Notes under the pieces: model-generated
What the model saw: only the letters and a program-made list of their open reading frames with translations
Databases searched by the model: none
Told to the model about the DNA's origin: nothing
In this document: in pieces, positions 27,645 to 36,648 of the stretch
Layout: each line of letters begins with the position of its first letter
Numbering within the stretch: position 1 is the stretch's first letter
Assembly (NCBI RefSeq): GCF_000243075.1
Contig: NC_016745.1
Coordinates: 492,501-556,500, forward strand
DNA: 64,000 bases
Origin: Oceanimonas sp. GK1
GTDB taxonomy: Bacteria; Pseudomonadota; Gammaproteobacteria; Enterobacterales; Aeromonadaceae
Direction: 5' to 3'
Position numbers and translations under genes: made by a program

Positions 27645-29813
27645 ATGGATGTATCCAGCCTGCTTGACGGCATGAACGACAAGCAACGCGAGGCGGTGGC
27701 CGCCCCTTCCCAGAACATGCTGGTGCTGGCGGGTGCCGGCAGCGGCAAGACCCGGGTGCTGGTGCATCGCATCGCCTGGCTGATGCAGGTGGAGCAGGTG
27801 CCGGCCTCGGGCATACTGGCGGTGACCTTTACCAACAAGGCCGCCGCCGAAATGCGCCGCCGGGTAGAGCAACTGCTGGGCGGCCGGCTGTTCGGCCTTT
27901 GGCTCGGCACCTTTCACGGTCTGGCGCATCGCCTGCTGCGGGCCCACCACCTGGACGCCAACCTGCCCCAGGACTTTCAGATCCTCGACTCGGACGACCA
28001 GCTGCGCCTGCTCAAACGCATTCTCAAAAGCCTGAACCTGGACGAGAAGCAGTGGCCGCCGCGCCAGGTGGCCGGCTACATCAATGGCCGCAAGGACGAG
28101 GGCCTGCGCCCGGGCGATATTCAGGTGCTTAACGATCCGCTGCAAAAGACCTACCGGCAGATCTACCAAGTGTATCAGGACACCTGCGACCGGGCTGGCC
28201 TGGTGGACTTCGCCGAGCTGTTGCTGCGCGCCCATGAGCTGTGGCTGCACAAGCCGCACATTCTGGCGCACTACCAGCAGCGCTTTCAGCACATTTTGGT
28301 GGACGAGTTTCAGGACACCAACAGCATTCAGTACGCCTGGCTGCGCATGCTGGCCGGCGACAGCGCCCGGGTGATGATAGTGGGGGACGATGACCAGTCC
28401 ATCTACGGCTGGCGCGGTGCCCGGGTAGAAAACATCGCCCGGTTTCTGGCCGACTTTCCCGGCGCCGAGACGGTACGCCTGGAACAGAACTACCGCTCCA
28501 CCGGCACCATTCTCAAGGCCGCCAACCAGCTCATTGCCAACAACGCCGAACGCATGGGCAAGGAGCTGTGGACCCAGGGCACCGAGGGCGAGCCCATTGC
28601 CGTGTACAGCGCCTTCAACGAAGTGGACGAGGCCCGTTTTGTGGTGGAGCGCATCAAGCAGTGGCGCCAGCAGGACGGCAGCCTGAGCGATAGCGCCATT
28701 CTCTATCGCAACAATGCCCAGTCCCGGGTACTGGAAGAAGCGCTCATTCAGGAGCGTATTCCCTACCGCATTTACGGCGGCCTGCGCTTTTTTGAACGAC
28801 AGGAAATCAAGGACGCCCTGGGCTACCTCAGGCTGATTAACAACAGAGGCGACGAGGCCTCGTTTGAGCGTATCGTCAACACGCCTACACGAGGCATTGG
28901 CGAGCGTACGCTGGGGTTAATCCGCGAGGCAGCCCGGGATCGGGAAGTTACCCTGTGGCGGGCGGCCTGGGCGCTGGTGGAAGACAAGGTGCTTACCGGC
29001 AGAGCCGCGGCGGCGGTGAGCCGGTTCATTAACCTTATCAATCAGCTGGAAGACGACACCCGCGAGCTGCCGCTCCATGTGCAGACCGACCGGGTGATCG
29101 AGCTGTCCGGGCTCAAGGCCATGTATCAGGCAGAAAAAGGCGAAAAGGCCCAGTCCCGGGTGGAAAACCTGGAGGAACTGGTGTCCGCCACTCGGCAGTT
29201 CACTCCGTCGGAAGAAGAAGACATGTCGCCGCTGTCGGCGTTTTTGTCCCACGCCGCCCTGGAGGCGGGCGAGGGCCAGGCGGATCAGTTTGACGACGCC
29301 GTGCAGCTGATGACCCTGCACTCCGCCAAGGGCCTGGAGTTCCCACTGGTGTTCATGGTGGGGGTGGAAGAGGGCATGTTTCCCAGCCAGTTGTCGGCGG
29401 AAGAAAGCCGCCGGCTGGAGGAAGAACGCCGGCTGGCCTATGTGGGCATGACCCGGGCCATGGAAAAGCTCTATCTCACCCATGCCGAGAGCCGCCGGCT
29501 CTACGGCCGGGAAATGTTCCACCGGCCCAGCCGCTTCATCAAGGAGCTGCCCGCCGACTGCCTGGAGGAAATCCGCTTAAAGGCCAAGGTCACCCGGGCC
29601 ATTCCCAACGGCCGCTTCAGCCAGGACAGGGTGCAGGACACCTTTAACCAGACCGGCTTTCGCCTGGGGCAGCGGGTGCTGCATCCCAAGTTCGGCGAGG
29701 GCATAGTGCTTAACTTCGAGGGCGCCGGCGCCCAGAGCCGGGTCCAGGTCAACTTCGACGACGGCGGCGCCAAGTGGCTGGTCACCGCCTATGCCCGGCT
29801 GGAAGCGCTTTAG
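27645..29813 (+). CDS. uvrD: DNA helicase II UvrD
   Basis: A 722-residue SF1A 3'-5' helicase for nucleotide excision and mismatch repair (E. coli 720). Motif I reads AGAGSGKT near residue 32, motif II VDEFQDTN near 220, with GDDDQSIYGWRGA and the C-terminal motif VMVGVEEGMFPS also present; a C-terminal Tudor-like segment HPKFGEGIV follows. ATG 27645 has AGGAG at the right distance; a GTG one codon earlier is possible. In E. coli the gene is LexA-regulated; I did not find a convincing SOS box here. Confidence 0.96.
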   Translation: MDVSSLLDGMNDKQREAVAAPSQNMLVLAGAGSGKTRVLVHRIAWLMQVEQVPASGILAVTFTNKAAAEMRRRVEQLLGGRLFGLWLGTFHGLAHRLLRAHHLDANLPQDFQILDSDDQLRLLKRILKSLNLDEKQWPPRQVAGYINGRKDEGLRPGDIQVLNDPLQKTYRQIYQVYQDTCDRAGLVDFAELLLRAHELWLHKPHILAHYQQRFQHILVDEFQDTNSIQYAWLRMLAGDSARVMIVGDDDQSIYGWRGARVENIARFLADFPGAETVRLEQNYRSTGTILKAANQLIANNAERMGKELWTQGTEGEPIAVYSAFNEVDEARFVVERIKQWRQQDGSLSDSAILYRNNAQSRVLEEALIQERIPYRIYGGLRFFERQEIKDALGYLRLINNRGDEASFERIVNTPTRGIGERTLGLIREAARDREVTLWRAAWALVEDKVLTGRAAAAVSRFINLINQLEDDTRELPLHVQTDRVIELSGLKAMYQAEKGEKAQSRVENLEELVSATRQFTPSEEEDMSPLSAFLSHAALEAGEGQADQFDDAVQLMTLHSAKGLEFPLVFMVGVEEGMFPSQLSAEESRRLEEERRLAYVGMTRAMEKLYLTHAESRRLYGREMFHRPSRFIKELPADCLEEIRLKAKVTRAIPNGRFSQDRVQDTFNQTGFRLGQRVLHPKFGEGIVLNFEGAGAQSRVQVNFDDGGAKWLVTAYARLEAL

Positions 29814-29916
29814 TACTATTCATCTTGTGCAAATTTGAATTTTATAATGCAAAAGGGTTGCATCGTTCGAGTCCGATCGGACAAAATCTGACGCTCTATC
29901 AAAAAGGAGCGAAGGG

Positions 29917-30657
29917 ATGAAAAGCGGAATGAAAAAAATCGTTGGTATCAGCTTGCTGGCCTCAATACTGGCCTTGAGTGGTTGCTCTGCCATGCACACA
30001 GCGATAAAAAAGCGTGATCTGGAAGTGAAAACCCAGATGAGTGACACCATCTGGCTGGATCCGGTTTCCGGTAGTGCAAAGACGGTTTATCTGCAAATCC
30101 GCAATACCAGCGACAAGGATGTACAGATTGCAGAAAAGCTGCGTCAGAACTTTGAACAGAAAGGTTATACCGTTACCACAGATGCCAACAGTGCTTACTA
30201 CTGGGTTCAAATGAATGTACTCAAAGTCGACAAGATGGATTTGCGCGAAGCCAATAGCTACCTGTCCAGCGGTTATGGTGCCGGGTTAACCGGCGCGGCA
30301 GCCGGTGCTCTGGCTGCCGGCTATGGGTATAACTCATCAGGTGCTGCTGTGGCTGGTGGTATTGTTGGCGGTATTATTGGAATTGCGGCTGATGCCATGG
30401 TTGAAGACGTGAATTATACCATGATTACTGATTTGCAGATTTCTGAAAAAGTAAACGGTAAGGTCAGCGTTAATAGTCAGGGAGCTCTGGCACAGGGTAA
30501 TGCCGGTCGCACTAACGTCTCTTACAGTAAGGAAAGCAACCGTATGCGCTACCAGACTCGTGTAGTGAGCACAGCAAACAAGGTTAACCTTGAGTTTGAA
30601 GAGGCCAGAGTGGCACTTGAGGATAACCTGGCCCGTTCAGTGGGCGGAATTTTATAA
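29917..30657 (+). CDS. traT: TraT-family outer-membrane lipoprotein (complement resistance / surface exclusion)
   Basis: A 246-residue lipoprotein closely resembling TraT of F-like plasmids (about 244 residues). The signal peptide ends in the lipobox LSGCS. The mature protein has the AIKKRDLEVKTQMSDTI start, the SSGYGAGLTGAAAGALAAG glycine/alanine-rich stretch and the DLQISEKVNG segment characteristic of the family. Plasmid TraT blocks entry of related plasmids and gives serum resistance. No transfer genes flank it, so the role of this chromosomal copy is unknown. The gene is visibly richer in A and T than its neighbours. A TATAAT -10 lies at 29843-29848, 69 bases upstream. Confidence 0.9.
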   Translation: MKSGMKKIVGISLLASILALSGCSAMHTAIKKRDLEVKTQMSDTIWLDPVSGSAKTVYLQIRNTSDKDVQIAEKLRQNFEQKGYTVTTDANSAYYWVQMNVLKVDKMDLREANSYLSSGYGAGLTGAAAGALAAGYGYNSSGAAVAGGIVGGIIGIAADAMVEDVNYTMITDLQISEKVNGKVSVNSQGALAQGNAGRTNVSYSKESNRMRYQTRVVSTANKVNLEFEEARVALEDNLARSVGGIL

Positions 30658-30687
30658 ACAAAAGGGCCTCATAAGAGGCCTTTTGTT
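30658..30687 (+). terminator. Terminator after traT
   Basis: ACAAAAGGGCCTC and GAGGCCTTTTGT pair with one bulged G around an ATAA loop, immediately after the traT stop. The T-rich right arm makes it a fair factor-independent terminator. Confidence 0.8.
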
Positions 30688-30712
30688 ATCGGTCGTCAAC
30701 CCGGCTTTTCGT

Positions 30713-30735
30713 ATTCCCACGTTCTGTGTGGGAAT
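30713..30735. repeat. Palindromic intergenic repeat (TTCCCAC type)
   Basis: ATTCCCAC (30713-30720) and GTGGGAAT (30728-30735) flank a GTTCTGT loop. Palindromes of this TTCCCAC...GTGGGAA form are common extragenic repeats in gammaproteobacteria. Only one copy is seen in this window, so its repeat status is from general knowledge. Confidence 0.5.
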
Positions 30736-30799
30736 GCGTAGTCTGTTCAGCCCTGCGCTTTGCCTGACGTGATTGCACGGCCAAACATACCCGCTGGCT

Positions 30800-31702
30800 T
30801 CACCCCTCACCCCTCACCCGCTTGACCCGCCGTCGCTGGCGCAGGCCGTCGGCAGAGTAGATGGCCAGTGCGGTCCAGATCAGGGCAAAGGTAATGGCCT
30901 TGTCGGTGGTAAAGGCTTCTTCGTAGACCAGCACCCCCAGCAGCAGCGCCAGGCTGGGGGCCAGGTACTGAAAAAAGCCCAGGGTCGACAGCCGCAGCCG
31001 GCTGGCGGCGCCGGCGAACAACAGCAAGGGAACCGTGGTCACCAGGCCGGCCGCCAGCAGCAGCAGATTCAGGCCGGCGGGGTTGGTGGTCAGGTTGCCG
31101 GTCATGGAGTCCAGTCCCCACAGCCACCACAGGGCGGGCACCAGCAGCACAGCCGTTTCCAGCAGCAGGCCGGTAAAGGGATCCACCGGCACCTGCTTGC
31201 GAATAAGCCCATAGGTGCCGAACGACAGCGCCAGCACCAGCGCCACCCAGGGCAGGCGGCCAAACACCAGCAACTGCACCAGCACCCCCAGCGCCGCCAG
31301 CCCCACCGCCAGCCATTGCAATGGGCGGTAACGCTCCTTCAGGAACACCATGCCCAGCACGATATTGAGCAGCGGGTTGATGTAATAACCCAGGCTGGCA
31401 TCGAGAATGTGGTTGTTGTTTACCGCCCAGATAAACACCAGCCAGTTGGTGCCGATCACCAGCGACGAGACCAGCAGTAGCAGCAATAACGCTGGACGGC
31501 GCAGCAGGGCCCGTACGCGGGTCCAGTAACCCAGGGCGGTGATAAGCATAAGCAGCAACAGGCAGGACCACACCACCCGGTGGGCTAGAATTTCCGGTGC
31601 CGGCACCGCGAGCAACTGCTTGAAATACACCGGGGCCAGGCCCCACAGCAAATAGGCGCACAGGGCGAGCAGGGCGCCGCGGGCGGATTGATCCTGTTCC
31701 AT
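30800..31702 (-). CDS. rarD: EamA/DMT family transporter RarD
   Basis: A 300-residue membrane protein with ten predicted hydrophobic segments in two EamA repeats. The opening GALLALCAYLLWGLAPVYFK and the INPLLNIVLGMVFLKERY segment are typical of RarD, named for chloramphenicol sensitivity in Pseudomonas; the substrate is unknown. It is divergent from recQ with 150 bases between the starts; rarD and recQ are also near neighbours in E. coli. Confidence 0.92.
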   Translation of the reverse strand: MEQDQSARGALLALCAYLLWGLAPVYFKQLLAVPAPEILAHRVVWSCLLLLMLITALGYWTRVRALLRRPALLLLLLVSSLVIGTNWLVFIWAVNNNHILDASLGYYINPLLNIVLGMVFLKERYRPLQWLAVGLAALGVLVQLLVFGRLPWVALVLALSFGTYGLIRKQVPVDPFTGLLLETAVLLVPALWWLWGLDSMTGNLTTNPAGLNLLLLAAGLVTTVPLLLFAGAASRLRLSTLGFFQYLAPSLALLLGVLVYEEAFTTDKAITFALIWTALAIYSADGLRQRRRVKRVRGEG

Positions 31703-31852
31703 ATTGGCTAATCAAAAGCGGGAAAAATGCAGTGTAAGCCCTGCGACCGGTACTCATCCAGTAACAGATGCAACTTTACCGGTCGGAGCCGCGGTTTATT
31801 GTTGTCGTCCCCTGTCTTACAATGCCCGTTCATTTTTGCCCGGCTGACCGAG

Positions 31853-33679
31853 ATGAATCCCGAAACCGACGACATCGCTTCCGTTCCCATTCCCGACACT
31901 CCCCATGGCGTGCTGCAGCAGGTGTTCGGCTATCAGGACTTTCGGGATGGTCAGCTGGAAATCGTGGAAGCGGCGGTGGCCGGACGCGATGCCATGGTGA
32001 TCATGCCCACCGGCGGCGGCAAGTCGCTGTGCTATCAGATCCCGGCATTGCTGCGGCCCGGCCTGACGGTGGTGGTGTCGCCGCTGATCTCGCTGATGAA
32101 GGATCAAGTAGACACTCTGGTGGCCAACGGTGTGGCGGCGGCCTACATCAACAGCTCCCTCAGCCGGGACACCATGCTGCGTCATTTCACCGCCCTGCGC
32201 CGGGGCGAGATCAAGCTGCTCTATGTGTCGCCGGAGCGGCTGCTGCAGCACGAGTTCATGGAGCGGCTGGGGGAGCTGGAGTTGGGGCTGTTCGCCATCG
32301 ACGAGGCCCACTGCATCTCCCAGTGGGGCCATGATTTTCGCCCCGAATACGCCGAGCTGGGCCGGCTCAAGCAGTGGTTTCCCCATATTCCGGTGATGGC
32401 GCTCACCGCCACCGCCGACGAGGCCACCCGCCAGGACATGCTGGGCCGGCTCAACCTCACCGCGCCGCTCATTCATATTGCCAGTTTCGACCGGCCCAAC
32501 ATTCGCTACACCCTGGTGGAAAAGTTCAAGGGGCTGGATCAACTGGTGCGGTACGTGGCCGAGCAGAACGGTCAGTGCGGCATTGTCTACTGTTCCAGCC
32601 GCAAGCGGGTGGAAGAGGTGGCCGAGCGGCTGCTGGCCAAAGGCCACAGGGCCGCCAGCTACCATGCCGGCCTGCCCCTGGAGCTGCGCCAATCGGTGCA
32701 GGAGCGCTTTATTCGGGACGATCTCGACATCGTGGTGGCTACGGTGGCCTTTGGCATGGGCATCGACAAGCCCAATGTGCGCTATGTGGTGCACTACGAC
32801 ATTCCCAAGAACATCGAGTCCTACTATCAGGAAACCGGCCGGGGCGGGCGTGACGGCCTGCCGTCGGAAGCGCTGCTGCTCTACGACCCGGGCGACGTGG
32901 GCCGGGTGCGACGGCTGCTGGAAAACAGCGACAACGAGCAACAGTTGCAGGTGGAGCTGTACAAGCTCAACGTGATGGCGGCCTTTGCCGAATCCCTCAC
33001 CTGCCGTCGCCAGGTGCTGCTCAACTACTTCGGCGAATACCAGCGCGAGCCCTGCGGCAACTGCGATATCTGTCTGGATCCGCCCAAGCGTTACGACGGC
33101 ACCGAGGACGCGCAAAAGGCGCTGTCCTGCGTGTATCGCACCGGTCAGCGCTTTGGCGTGCTGTACGTGGTGGAAGTGCTGCGCGGCGCCGACACCCAGC
33201 GGGTACGCGAGCACGGTCATGACAAACTCTCGACCTACGGCATCGGCAAAGACAAAAGCCAGGAGCACTGGGTGAGCGTGCTGCGCCAGCTCATTCACTC
33301 CGGCCTGCTGACCCAGAACATTACCCGCAACATGGTGTTGCAGCTCACCGAGGCGGCCCGGCCGGTGCTGCGCGGTGACGTCGCCCTGGAGCTGGCCGAA
33401 CCCCGGCTGGTGCGGGTAAAGCAGAAGGACAAGGCGGAAAGCGGCCTGACCCGCGCCGAAGATCGGGCCCTGTTCAAGGCGCTGCGGCAGTTGCGAAAAC
33501 AGCTGGCCGAAGAGGCCGATGTGCCGCCCTATGTGGTGTTCAACGACGCCACCCTCACCGAGCTGGCCCGTTACCGGCCCAAAACCGAAGCGGAGTTGCT
33601 GGGCATCAACGGCGTGGGGGTGCGCAAGCTGGAGCGTTTTGGCGAGGCGTTTCTGGAGTTGCTGCGGCGGGAAGGCTGA
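31853..33679 (+). CDS. recQ: ATP-dependent DNA helicase RecQ
   Basis: A 608-residue 3'-5' helicase of the RecF recombination pathway (E. coli 609). Walker A is PTGGGKSLCYQ near residue 53, the DEAHCISQWGHDFR motif includes the aromatic-rich loop, the RQC zinc ligands are seen in CRRQ and CGNCDIC, and a C-terminal HRDC domain covers about residues 530-605. ATG 31853 is used because 42 further upstream codons show no family similarity. It converges with the cytochrome c gene. Confidence 0.96.
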   Translation: MNPETDDIASVPIPDTPHGVLQQVFGYQDFRDGQLEIVEAAVAGRDAMVIMPTGGGKSLCYQIPALLRPGLTVVVSPLISLMKDQVDTLVANGVAAAYINSSLSRDTMLRHFTALRRGEIKLLYVSPERLLQHEFMERLGELELGLFAIDEAHCISQWGHDFRPEYAELGRLKQWFPHIPVMALTATADEATRQDMLGRLNLTAPLIHIASFDRPNIRYTLVEKFKGLDQLVRYVAEQNGQCGIVYCSSRKRVEEVAERLLAKGHRAASYHAGLPLELRQSVQERFIRDDLDIVVATVAFGMGIDKPNVRYVVHYDIPKNIESYYQETGRGGRDGLPSEALLLYDPGDVGRVRRLLENSDNEQQLQVELYKLNVMAAFAESLTCRRQVLLNYFGEYQREPCGNCDICLDPPKRYDGTEDAQKALSCVYRTGQRFGVLYVVEVLRGADTQRVREHGHDKLSTYGIGKDKSQEHWVSVLRQLIHSGLLTQNITRNMVLQLTEAARPVLRGDVALELAEPRLVRVKQKDKAESGLTRAEDRALFKALRQLRKQLAEEADVPPYVVFNDATLTELARYRPKTEAELLGINGVGVRKLERFGEAFLELLRREG

Positions 33680-33702
33680 CGGCGTCAGCCTCTGGCGGAG
33701 TA

Positions 33703-33725
33703 AAGGTCCGCCGGGGCGGACCCTT
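33703..33725. terminator. Possible bidirectional terminator between recQ and cytochrome c
   Basis: GGTCCGC (33705-33711) and GCGGACC (33716-33722) form a 7-bp stem with a CGGG loop, in the 51-base gap between convergent genes. There is no long T tract, so strength is doubtful. Confidence 0.5.
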
Positions 33726-33730
33726 CAGCC

Positions 33731-34030
33731 TTACAGGCTGGCGTAGTAGGCCGCCAGGTCTTCCATGTCCTGATCGGACAGGGGCATGGCCATGGGCGCC
33801 ATGATGGGATCGTTACGCTCACCGGCCTTGAACGCTTTCAGTTGTTTGACCAGGTAGGCGGCTTTCTGGCCGGCCAGGTTGGGGTAGATGTCCATGGGGG
33901 AAATGCCATCGGCGCCGTGGCAGGCCGCGCAGGCGGCAGACTTGGCCTTGCCGGCGTCGGCATCGCCGGCGGCAAAGGCAGGAGTGCCGAACATGGCCAC
34001 GAGGGCGGCGGCTGTCATCAATTTCTTCAT
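33731..34030 (-). CDS. Periplasmic class I cytochrome c (c553/c4-like)
   Basis: A 99-residue secreted cytochrome. A signal peptide of about 20 residues ends in PAFAA, followed by a single heme-binding CAACH motif (about residues 35-39) and a Met-rich segment near the C-terminus ([10 protein letters not shown]) that supplies the axial Met. Small cytochromes of this type carry electrons to terminal oxidases or peroxidases. The gene stands alone between recQ and selO; its partner cannot be told from context. Confidence 0.9.
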   Translation of the reverse strand: MKKLMTAAALVAMFGTPAFAAGDADAGKAKSAACAACHGADGISPMDIYPNLAGQKAAYLVKQLKAFKAGERNDPIMAPMAMPLSDQDMEDLAAYYASL

Positions 34031-34149
34031 TATTGAACTCCGTTGTTATCGAATTGCTAGTTGCTTCCGAGCTCAGCTTTTGAGCTGTCGCAGTATAAGT
34101 TAAGCTGTGCTTAAAAAGGAAACCCGCATGCGAGCTTCAGGGTGATAAT

Positions 34150-35583
34150 GTGTTATTAGACAATCAATATGCAAGTTTCAATTGGGCAGGATCTTTGGTC
34201 GAACCCACTCCCCTCGATTCGCCCAGTCTGCTGCTCGTGAATTATGACCTTGCCGAGTCGCTGGGCATTTCACTGGATGATCGCCAGTGGCTGGAGATCA
34301 CCAGTGGTCACCGGCTGCTGCCGGGCATGACGCCCTTTGCCCAGGTGTATGCCGGTCACCAGTTTGGCGGTTTCAGCCCGCGGCTGGGAGACGGGCGCGC
34401 CCTGCTGCTGGGGGAAGTCGTCGCCCCGGGCGGTGCGCGCTGGGATCTGCACCTCAAGGGCGCGGGCAAGACCCCTTATTCCCGCTTTGGTGACGGCCGG
34501 GCGGTATTGCGTTCTTCCCTCAGGGAATACCTGGCGTCGGAGGCCCTGCATTATCTGGGGATCCCCACCACTCGGGCATTGTGCCTGGTGGGCAGTGGCG
34601 AGCCGGTGTACCGGGAACAGGTGGAGCCCGGCGCCGCCCTGCTGCGCGCCGCTCCCAGCCATCTGCGCTTTGGTCATTTCGAATACTTTTATTACAGCGG
34701 CCAGCCCGAACACATCCCCGCCCTGCTGGACTACCTGATCGACACCCAGTGGCCGGATCTGGAGAAGGGGCCGCAGGGCTACGGGGCCCTGTTTGAGCGG
34801 GTGGTCACGCGCACCGCCGAGCTGATTGCCCGGTGGCAGGCGGTGGGGTTTTGTCACGGCGTGATGAACACCGACAACATGTCGATGCTGGGCCTGACCC
34901 TGGACTATGGCCCCTACGGGTTTCTCGATGCCTACGATCCCGGCCATATCTGCAACCACTCCGATCCGGCCGGCCGCTACGCCTACGATCAGCAGCCGGC
35001 GGTGGGGCTGTGGAACCTGCAACGACTGGCCCAGGCGCTGTCGGGTCACATTGAACTGGACGCGCTGCAGCAGTCGCTGGGGCAATATGAGCACCAGTTG
35101 CTGACCGCCTATTCCGAGCATATGCGCCAAAAACTGGGGCTTGAGCAGTGGCACGAGCAGGATCCGGCGCTGTTCCGGGACATGTTCAGCCTGCTGGCCG
35201 AGCACGGGGTGGACTACAGCTGCTGGTTCCGCCGGCTGGCCCTGCTTGACGCCGAAGGCGACCTGCCGGCTCCCCTGGCCGCGCTGCTGCCCAAACCCGA
35301 TGCCTGGCACGACTGGTTTGCCCGTTACCGGGCCCGGCTGGTGCTGGAAAGCCGTACTCAGGCCGAGCGCCGGGCGGCCATGGATGCGGTCAACCCCAAC
35401 TACGTATTGCGCAACCACCTGGCCCAGCGTGCCATTGAACGGGCCGAGCAGGGCGACATGGCCGAGGCCGATACCCTGCTGCAACTGCTGGCACGGCCCT
35501 TTGACGATCGGCCCGAGTTTAATGATTATGCCGAGCCGGCCCCGGCGTGGGCGGCATCCCTTTGTATTTCCTGTAGTTCATGA
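34150..35583 (+). CDS. selO: Protein adenylyltransferase SelO (YdiU family)
   Basis: A 477-residue pseudokinase-fold enzyme that transfers AMP to Ser, Thr or Tyr of proteins, linked to redox stress (glutaredoxin is a known E. coli target). The glycine-rich loop region YAGHQFGGFSPRLGDGRA, the KGAGKTPYSRFGDGRAVLRSS segment and the GVMNTDNMS segment with the metal ligands are all present. The C-terminus CISCSS has Cys in the redox pair where some homologues have selenocysteine. The start is GTG 34150; no good Shine-Dalgarno is visible, so it is somewhat uncertain. It overlaps the next gene by ATGA. Confidence 0.93.
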   Translation: MLLDNQYASFNWAGSLVEPTPLDSPSLLLVNYDLAESLGISLDDRQWLEITSGHRLLPGMTPFAQVYAGHQFGGFSPRLGDGRALLLGEVVAPGGARWDLHLKGAGKTPYSRFGDGRAVLRSSLREYLASEALHYLGIPTTRALCLVGSGEPVYREQVEPGAALLRAAPSHLRFGHFEYFYYSGQPEHIPALLDYLIDTQWPDLEKGPQGYGALFERVVTRTAELIARWQAVGFCHGVMNTDNMSMLGLTLDYGPYGFLDAYDPGHICNHSDPAGRYAYDQQPAVGLWNLQRLAQALSGHIELDALQQSLGQYEHQLLTAYSEHMRQKLGLEQWHEQDPALFRDMFSLLAEHGVDYSCWFRRLALLDAEGDLPAPLAALLPKPDAWHDWFARYRARLVLESRTQAERRAAMDAVNPNYVLRNHLAQRAIERAEQGDMAEADTLLQLLARPFDDRPEFNDYAEPAPAWAASLCISCSS

Positions 35584-35843
35584 CCATGACCCCCTTAAAG
35601 AGCCAACCACCGCTTACCCTTGACCGTTTTCCCGACTGGGCCAATGAGCTGGCTCAGGCGCTGGAGCTGACCGTGCTGGAGCGGGAGCAAGGCGCCGACT
35701 ATCACCAGTGGCTGGTGGATTTTGAAGGCAGTCGGCTGCTGCTGTGTTTTCAGCACTATGCCGACTGCGCCTGGCTGCAACCCATGAGCGGGCAGGATGA
35801 GGACGTGGCCGCCTGGCTGACCGCACAATGGAACCGACGCTGA
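35580..35843 (+). CDS. DUF3630-like small protein
   Basis: An 87-residue soluble protein starting within the selO stop codon, so translation is coupled. It is acidic and Trp-rich (HQWLVDFEGSRLLLCFQHYADCAWLQP), a pattern I associate with the DUF3630 family of Vibrionaceae and Shewanella-type bacteria. No catalytic motif is evident and no function is known. A second ATG lies two codons in. Confidence 0.65.
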   Translation: MTMTPLKSQPPLTLDRFPDWANELAQALELTVLEREQGADYHQWLVDFEGSRLLLCFQHYADCAWLQPMSGQDEDVAAWLTAQWNRR

Positions 35844-35855
35844 ACGAAAATTTCA

Positions 35856-35893
35856 CTTCACGTGAAGACAAGTGGTCGAAAAACGACTAGAAT
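35856..35893 (+). promoter_or_regulatory. yhhQ promoter with 12-bp palindrome
   Basis: AAGACA (35865-35870) and TAGAAT (35888-35893) lie 17 bp apart. The perfect palindrome CTTCACGTGAAG (35856-35867) overlaps the -35 and could be an operator. A transcript starting near 35900 would have a leader of about 57 bases before the yhhQ ATG. Confidence 0.5.
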
Positions 35894-35912
35894 AGCGCCG
35901 TTTTTTATTGCT

Positions 35913-35953
35913 AACCCTCATGGGTTCCCTCACCCCATTCATCAAAAAGGTGA
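35913..35953 (+). promoter_or_regulatory. Candidate structured leader of yhhQ
   Basis: AACCC/GGGTT (35913-35917 with 35922-35926) forms a 5-bp hairpin. Downstream TCACC (35930-35934) can pair with GGTGA (35949-35953), which would hide the AAGG ribosome binding site (35947-35950) of the queuosine-precursor transporter. This has the shape of a translation-control leader, possibly responding to preQ1 or preQ0; it does not match the preQ1 classes I can recall. Confidence 0.35.
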
Positions 35954-35956
35954 TGC

Positions 35957-36616
35957 ATGATTTCCTCTGAACAATACCGTACGGCGCTGATCCGCCTGTC
36001 GTTGTTTCATATTGCGGTGATCGCCGCCAGTAACTATCTGGTGCAGTTGCCCTTTACCCTGTTTGGTTTTCATACCACCTGGGGCGCGCTCAGTTTTCCC
36101 TTTATCTACCTGGCCACGGATCTGACGGTGCGCATCTTTGGCGCCGGACTGGCCCGGCGCATCATTTTTGCGGTGATGCTGCCGGCCCTGGCCAGCTCCT
36201 ATGTGCTGTCAGTGCTGTTTTTTGAGGCCAGCTACCAGGGCCTGGGGGCGCTGTCTGAATTCAACCTGTTCGTGGCCCGCATCGCTCTGGCCAGTTTTAT
36301 GGCTTATGTGCTGGGGCAGATCATGGATGTATCGGTATTCAACCGGCTGCGTCAGATCAAGGCCTGGTGGGTGGCGCCCACCTGCTCCACCATTTTCGGC
36401 AATCTGGTCGATACCCTGGCCTTTTTCAGCCTGGCGTTCTGGCGCTCGCCGGATCCCTTTATGGCCGAGCACTGGGTGGAGATCGCCTGGGTGGATTACG
36501 GTTTCAAGCTGGTGTTCAGCTTAGGCCTGTTTGTGCCCGCCTACGGCCTGCTGCTGAAATACCTGAGCCGCAAGATGCTGGGCGAGGAGCAGGCGGCGCT
36601 GCAAACCAGCCGCTAA
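35957..36616 (+). CDS. yhhQ: Queuosine precursor transporter YhhQ
   Basis: A 219-residue inner-membrane protein with about six hydrophobic segments, of the YhhQ/ECF-like vitamin uptake family. E. coli YhhQ imports the 7-deazaguanine precursors preQ0 and preQ1 for tRNA queuosine. Conserved features seen are SFPFIYLATDLTVRIFG and the WWVAPTCSTIFGNLVDTLAFF segment. AAAAAGG precedes ATG 35957 by six bases. A short structured leader lies upstream. Confidence 0.92.
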   Translation: MISSEQYRTALIRLSLFHIAVIAASNYLVQLPFTLFGFHTTWGALSFPFIYLATDLTVRIFGAGLARRIIFAVMLPALASSYVLSVLFFEASYQGLGALSEFNLFVARIALASFMAYVLGQIMDVSVFNRLRQIKAWWVAPTCSTIFGNLVDTLAFFSLAFWRSPDPFMAEHWVEIAWVDYGFKLVFSLGLFVPAYGLLLKYLSRKMLGEEQAALQTSR

Positions 36617-36648
36617 AAATGTTTGAGGTGAGACGTTGGATGTAAAAA

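Noticed and set aside
35913-35956. A known preQ1 riboswitch class
   Set aside because: The order of stems and the A-rich tail do not match the preQ1-I or preQ1-II consensus I know, so only a generic structured leader is claimed.
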